Part shown: one piece after another, positions 31,781 through 34,145 of the stretch
Position numbering within the stretch: position 1 is the first letter of the stretch
Layout: each line of letters opens with the position of its first letter
NCBI GenBank assembly: GCA_016713525.1
Contig: JADJOZ010000025.1
Location: 1 to 34,145 of the forward strand
Length of the DNA: 34,145 bases
Source of the DNA: Bacteroidota bacterium
GTDB lineage: Bacteria > Bacteroidota > Bacteroidia > AKYH767-A > OLB10
Reading direction: 5' to 3'
The notes under the pieces: model-generated
What the model saw: the letters and a program-made list of their open reading frames with translations, nothing else
What the model was told of the DNA's origin: nothing
The model's database searches: none
Made by a program: the position numbers and the translations under genes

Positions 31781-32993
31781 TCAATTCTTTAAAGAGTGTT
31801 TTAAATCCACAAGTCCTCGTAAATATTCCACTTTGAGTGTATTAAAACCCGTTTCAACCTGAGTAAACTGAGCTTGGTCAATTGGCTTAATATGTGTGGC
31901 CTTATTTCTGAATAACCGCATCGTTTTCCAAACAGAAAGAAATCCATTAGCATCGGAAATGAATGCTGCTGGAAAAATGCCTTGCTGGAAAAGAGTTTTA
32001 GCCACTAATTCCGATTGCCCAATTCCTGGCGGGAACCATTTGTTGCCGTAACCCTTGTTAAAATCCACAGGAGTTGGGTTAGGTACAATAGCAGGAGAAG
32101 GTGTAATGGAATAATCATTTACTGATTCCTTATGAGCGTTGAAATATTGGGGCATTTCAATTTTTAAGAAACTTCGAATCCATTGAACTATTGAAAGATT
32201 TAACTCCAGCTCAAAAGTTTTTGAAAGGCTTATCATTAACGGGGTATAATCTATATCGCCCTGGAATTCCCGCAGAATTCGTGAATAGTGGGGGTATAAA
32301 AAAAGTATACGTGTTGTACAGAATTTTGCTTTCAGGCTCCAATCCGTCGATAGGTTCATTGGAAATGTTTGTATTTGTAAGTCCATAAACAGCTTGTTCT
32401 TCTGCTGCCATCAAACCACTAACCTCGTTCGAGGTTCTATTTGGATAAGTTGAGCTCTGATAATTTGCCAATTTACCAAGTAAACTTATATTATATCTGT
32501 CAATGGTATCTGAATCGTCAATTGATATCATATACTCGGAGTGTCTACCAATACTTTCTCGTACTTGTGCTCTGGCCTTGGAATAATCCAGGCTGCTGGA
32601 GCGTGGGACAAGGAATGCTATAAAATCAGAGAGTAATTTGGCCATAGATGAGGCAAGTTTGACGTTTCTTGAACCTCCACATCTGTCTATTTTCTGAATT
32701 AACTCTTTAAAATTAATATCACTCAAAAGACTAAATAATTCTTTTTGCTGACTACAGAAAAATCCAACTTCCTGTAACTGAAATTCCAAATGTCTTGGAC
32801 AAGTCTTAACATAATGAAACTGGTCGAATTGAAAATTATTTGTTAATATAATTGCTGGTAACTCACTATACTCAATACCTAATGTAGTTGCAAGCGAATA
32901 AGCGGTTATACTTTTATCTGCTGACTGATAAGTATTACCAGGGTTGAATAATTTCTTCTGACTCCCATGCTCCAAAATAGTCCCTGTTCTCAT
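31781..32993 (-). CDS. HEPN-motif protein with unknown N-terminal domain, one frameshift
   Basis: ATG 32993; about 404 residues. The N-terminal 180 residues (GIEYSELPAIILTNNFQFDQ, HLEFQLQEVGFF, SSMAKLLSDFIAFLVP) form an unrecognised domain. After a shift between 32386 and 32211 the C-terminal part is helical: YTPLMISLSKTFELELNLSI, IGQSELVAKTLFQQGIF, and MRLFRNKATHIKPID. RNKATH is the R-x4-H motif of HEPN domains, which are often RNases in toxin and defence systems. It is upstream of, and co-directional with, the CARF-sigma-54 activator but separated from it by 540 bases that hold a relic on the other strand. Confidence 0.55.
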
Positions 32994-32996
32994 TTC

Positions 32997-33212
32997 TTAA
33001 TGTGTCATTTTGTAAATCCACAACTGTGAAAAAACAAGAAATCCCGGCCTGTTATATAATCCAGCATATTGAAGGTTTCCATCAACTTTCATGAAAAATC
33101 ACTATGGACATTAGGGTCATGAATTATAAGTCCGAATAACTGGAACTTTGATAGAACTCTTGGTTTCCGGAAGCACGTAAGAATCGTCTCCGAATCCTAA
33201 AGCCCTCAACAT
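32997..33212 (-). pseudogene. Short broken frame just upstream of the HEPN gene
   Basis: ATG 33212 reads MLRALGFGDDSYVLPETKSS and then VPVIRTYN. The text continues in shifted frames as HDPNVHSDF and then MKVDGNLQYAGLYNRPGFLV to IYKMTH, ending at 32997, three bases before the HEPN ATG (TAAGAAATG). The protein-like quality across two shifts and the coupling suggest a real small gene, or the N-terminal part of the HEPN gene. No family recognised. Confidence 0.35.
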
Positions 33213-33521
33213 GCTGTATTTTGATAGAAACATCCCCATTTCGAAATCATTTTAATAGCGGTTCAAGTTAAGAAGGATTGGAATAGGAAACAATAAATAT
33301 GGAGATTTTTACCTCATGAGGTCAAAAGTTTAGAAATTATCATGTTAAAGGGAAAAAATAAAATGCTTAGAGGAAGTAAAATATTGATGCAGAATAGAGT
33401 AGCAACTTCGCTTGAAGAAAACAATGACTTTGGTATGGACAAGTTGAACTCTTTTAAACGCTTAGTTTTTACAAATCATGACCTGAATTAAAAATCCAAA
33501 CGATGGTCCACTTACGCTATT
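33213..33521. other. Stretch without a supported gene
   Basis: 309 bases. A 49-codon plus-strand frame (33342-33491, MLKGKNKMLRG start) is open but has no supporting feature. No hairpin or repeat was seen. Confidence 0.4.
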
Positions 33522-33962
33522 TTAAATTTTACTTAAAAACTCTTTAATGAAAGCCTTTAAAACATACCCAGCAAGCTCTTTGTCCAAAATAGTGGCCCGC
33601 CAGTACTTTAACTCGTGAATAGTATTAGGCTTCCACATAATCGCATAAACAATGCATTTCTCAGTCGGCTTTTTGTCATCTTGGATTAAGAAATTGAGCT
33701 CTCCGTAATCAGTAGAATATAACCGATTAAGAATTCTCAACTTATAAACCGAAAAAAACCGGTGAACAGTAAATATTGGTTTGCTTTTCTGTAAGTCAAA
33801 CCGCTCATGATAGACCAGCCTTTCTCTGGCAATTTCAGTAATTAATCTCATAAAACTGTATACGAAGAATCGAGCCGTGGAATTGATTCTCTCCAATGTA
33901 CGATTCAAATTTGCATTTTGTATCTGACATGTGAATGAACATTTTATTCGCTCACCAGACAA
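33522..33962 (-). CDS. Unknown protein; better-preserved copy of the relic at 1435-1800
   Basis: 146 codons from a TTG at 33962; no in-frame ATG occurs before the Met in FMRLITEIARERL, and an in-frame stop lies shortly upstream. The product is basic and aromatic-rich, with STARFFVYSFMRLITEIARE, RFFSVYKLRILNRLYSTDYG and TIHELKYWRATILDKELAGY. No signal or membrane helix. I do not recognise the family. The existence of a second, decayed copy at the other end of the window shows it is a repeated or mobile gene in this genome. Confidence 0.5.
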   Translation of the reverse strand: MSGERIKCSFTCQIQNANLNRTLERINSTARFFVYSFMRLITEIARERLVYHERFDLQKSKPIFTVHRFFSVYKLRILNRLYSTDYGELNFLIQDDKKPTEKCIVYAIMWKPNTIHELKYWRATILDKELAGYVLKAFIKEFLSKI

Positions 33963-34022
33963 AGGAACATCATCCGTAAGATTTCAACCCTCAAATTTAG
34001 TAGATAATCAATGTTTAGAACA

Positions 34023-34145
34023 TTACTCCTTAGGCTTGAGCACAACTTTAGCCTCATGTACTACCGCAGAAAGGGGAAATGTTCCTTCAGAGTCATTAAT
34101 ACAGAAATCAGATTCTACATGCAAGTTAGATGAAACAAGATTTTC
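34023..34145 (-). CDS. C-terminal end of a gene that starts outside the window
   Basis: The frame is open on the minus strand from the window edge to a TAA at 34023 (40 residues: VESDFCINDSEGTFPLSAVV, ending VVLKPKE). There is nothing to identify it. It could be an upstream member of the same minus-strand gene series. Confidence 0.4.
   Translation of the reverse strand, partial: ENLVSSNLHVESDFCINDSEGTFPLSAVVHEAKVVLKPKE

Noticed and set aside
33342..33491. 49-codon plus-strand frame with several Met and Lys residues
   Set aside because: No clear ribosome-binding site, motif or coupling; this length is expected by chance in AT-rich DNA.

Overview
The window looks like an accessory chromosomal segment of a Bacteroidota (Bacteroidetes) bacterium. 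The DNA is AT-rich. Two large secreted proteins carry LamG-like domains and end in type A type-IX-secretion sorting tails. Several families seen here are typical of that phylum: a CHAT-TPR protein, an ECF sigma factor with a TPR membrane partner, DUF4407-like membrane proteins and lipobox lipoproteins. No rRNA, tRNA, CRISPR array or intact insertion sequence was seen. Many genes with clear homology are cut by single-base frameshifts while the protein motifs continue in the next frame. I give repaired gene spans and say where the frame breaks. Sequencing or assembly indels or real decay could explain this, and the sequence alone cannot decide.

Layout. 1-1.8 kb is a decayed flank: the tail of a nuclease-like protein, a broken Abi-like gene, and a relic of a gene that is present again, more intact, at 33.5-33.96 kb. 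1.97-2.16 kb holds a 24-bp tandem repeat and a strong hairpin. From 7.3 kb down to 2.2 kb on the minus strand lies one apparent operon: ECF sigma factor, TPR membrane protein, a very large fused glycosyltransferase (GT4)/radical SAM-SPASM/WG-like-repeat protein, and a histidine phosphatase. 7.37-9.78 kb (plus) has two small lipoproteins, one with DnaJ-type zinc fingers, and a multi-pass membrane protein. 9.9-13.5 kb (plus) has the two secreted LamG proteins. 13.5-16.0 kb (minus) is a TPR-CHAT caspase-like protein. 16.2-18.5 kb (minus) is a compact trio of coiled-coil protein, PD-(D/E)XK nuclease and WYL regulator. 19.1-20.4 kb (plus) has a CoiA-like protein and another nuclease-fold protein.

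20.6-29.35 kb (minus) is the most striking stretch: eight closely spaced co-directional genes. In order these are an HNH nuclease, a coiled-coil protein, a DUF4407 membrane protein, an AAA/DUF3696 ATPase, an unknown protein, a TPR protein, a membrane histidine kinase, and a response regulator with a non-DNA-binding-looking helical output. A dyad overlapping a possible promoter lies just upstream. Further upstream come a sigma-54 activator with an RtcR/CARF-like N-terminal domain (29.8-31.2 kb) and a HEPN-motif protein (31.8-33.0 kb).

Interpretation. The right two thirds has the content of a defence or stress island: nucleases, an ATPase with a partner, WYL and CARF-type sensors, a HEPN protein and Abi remnants. 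The two candidates for undescribed systems are the eight-gene ATPase/two-component operon and the GT4-radical SAM-WG-phosphatase module. Both function assignments are inferences from domain content and gene order.
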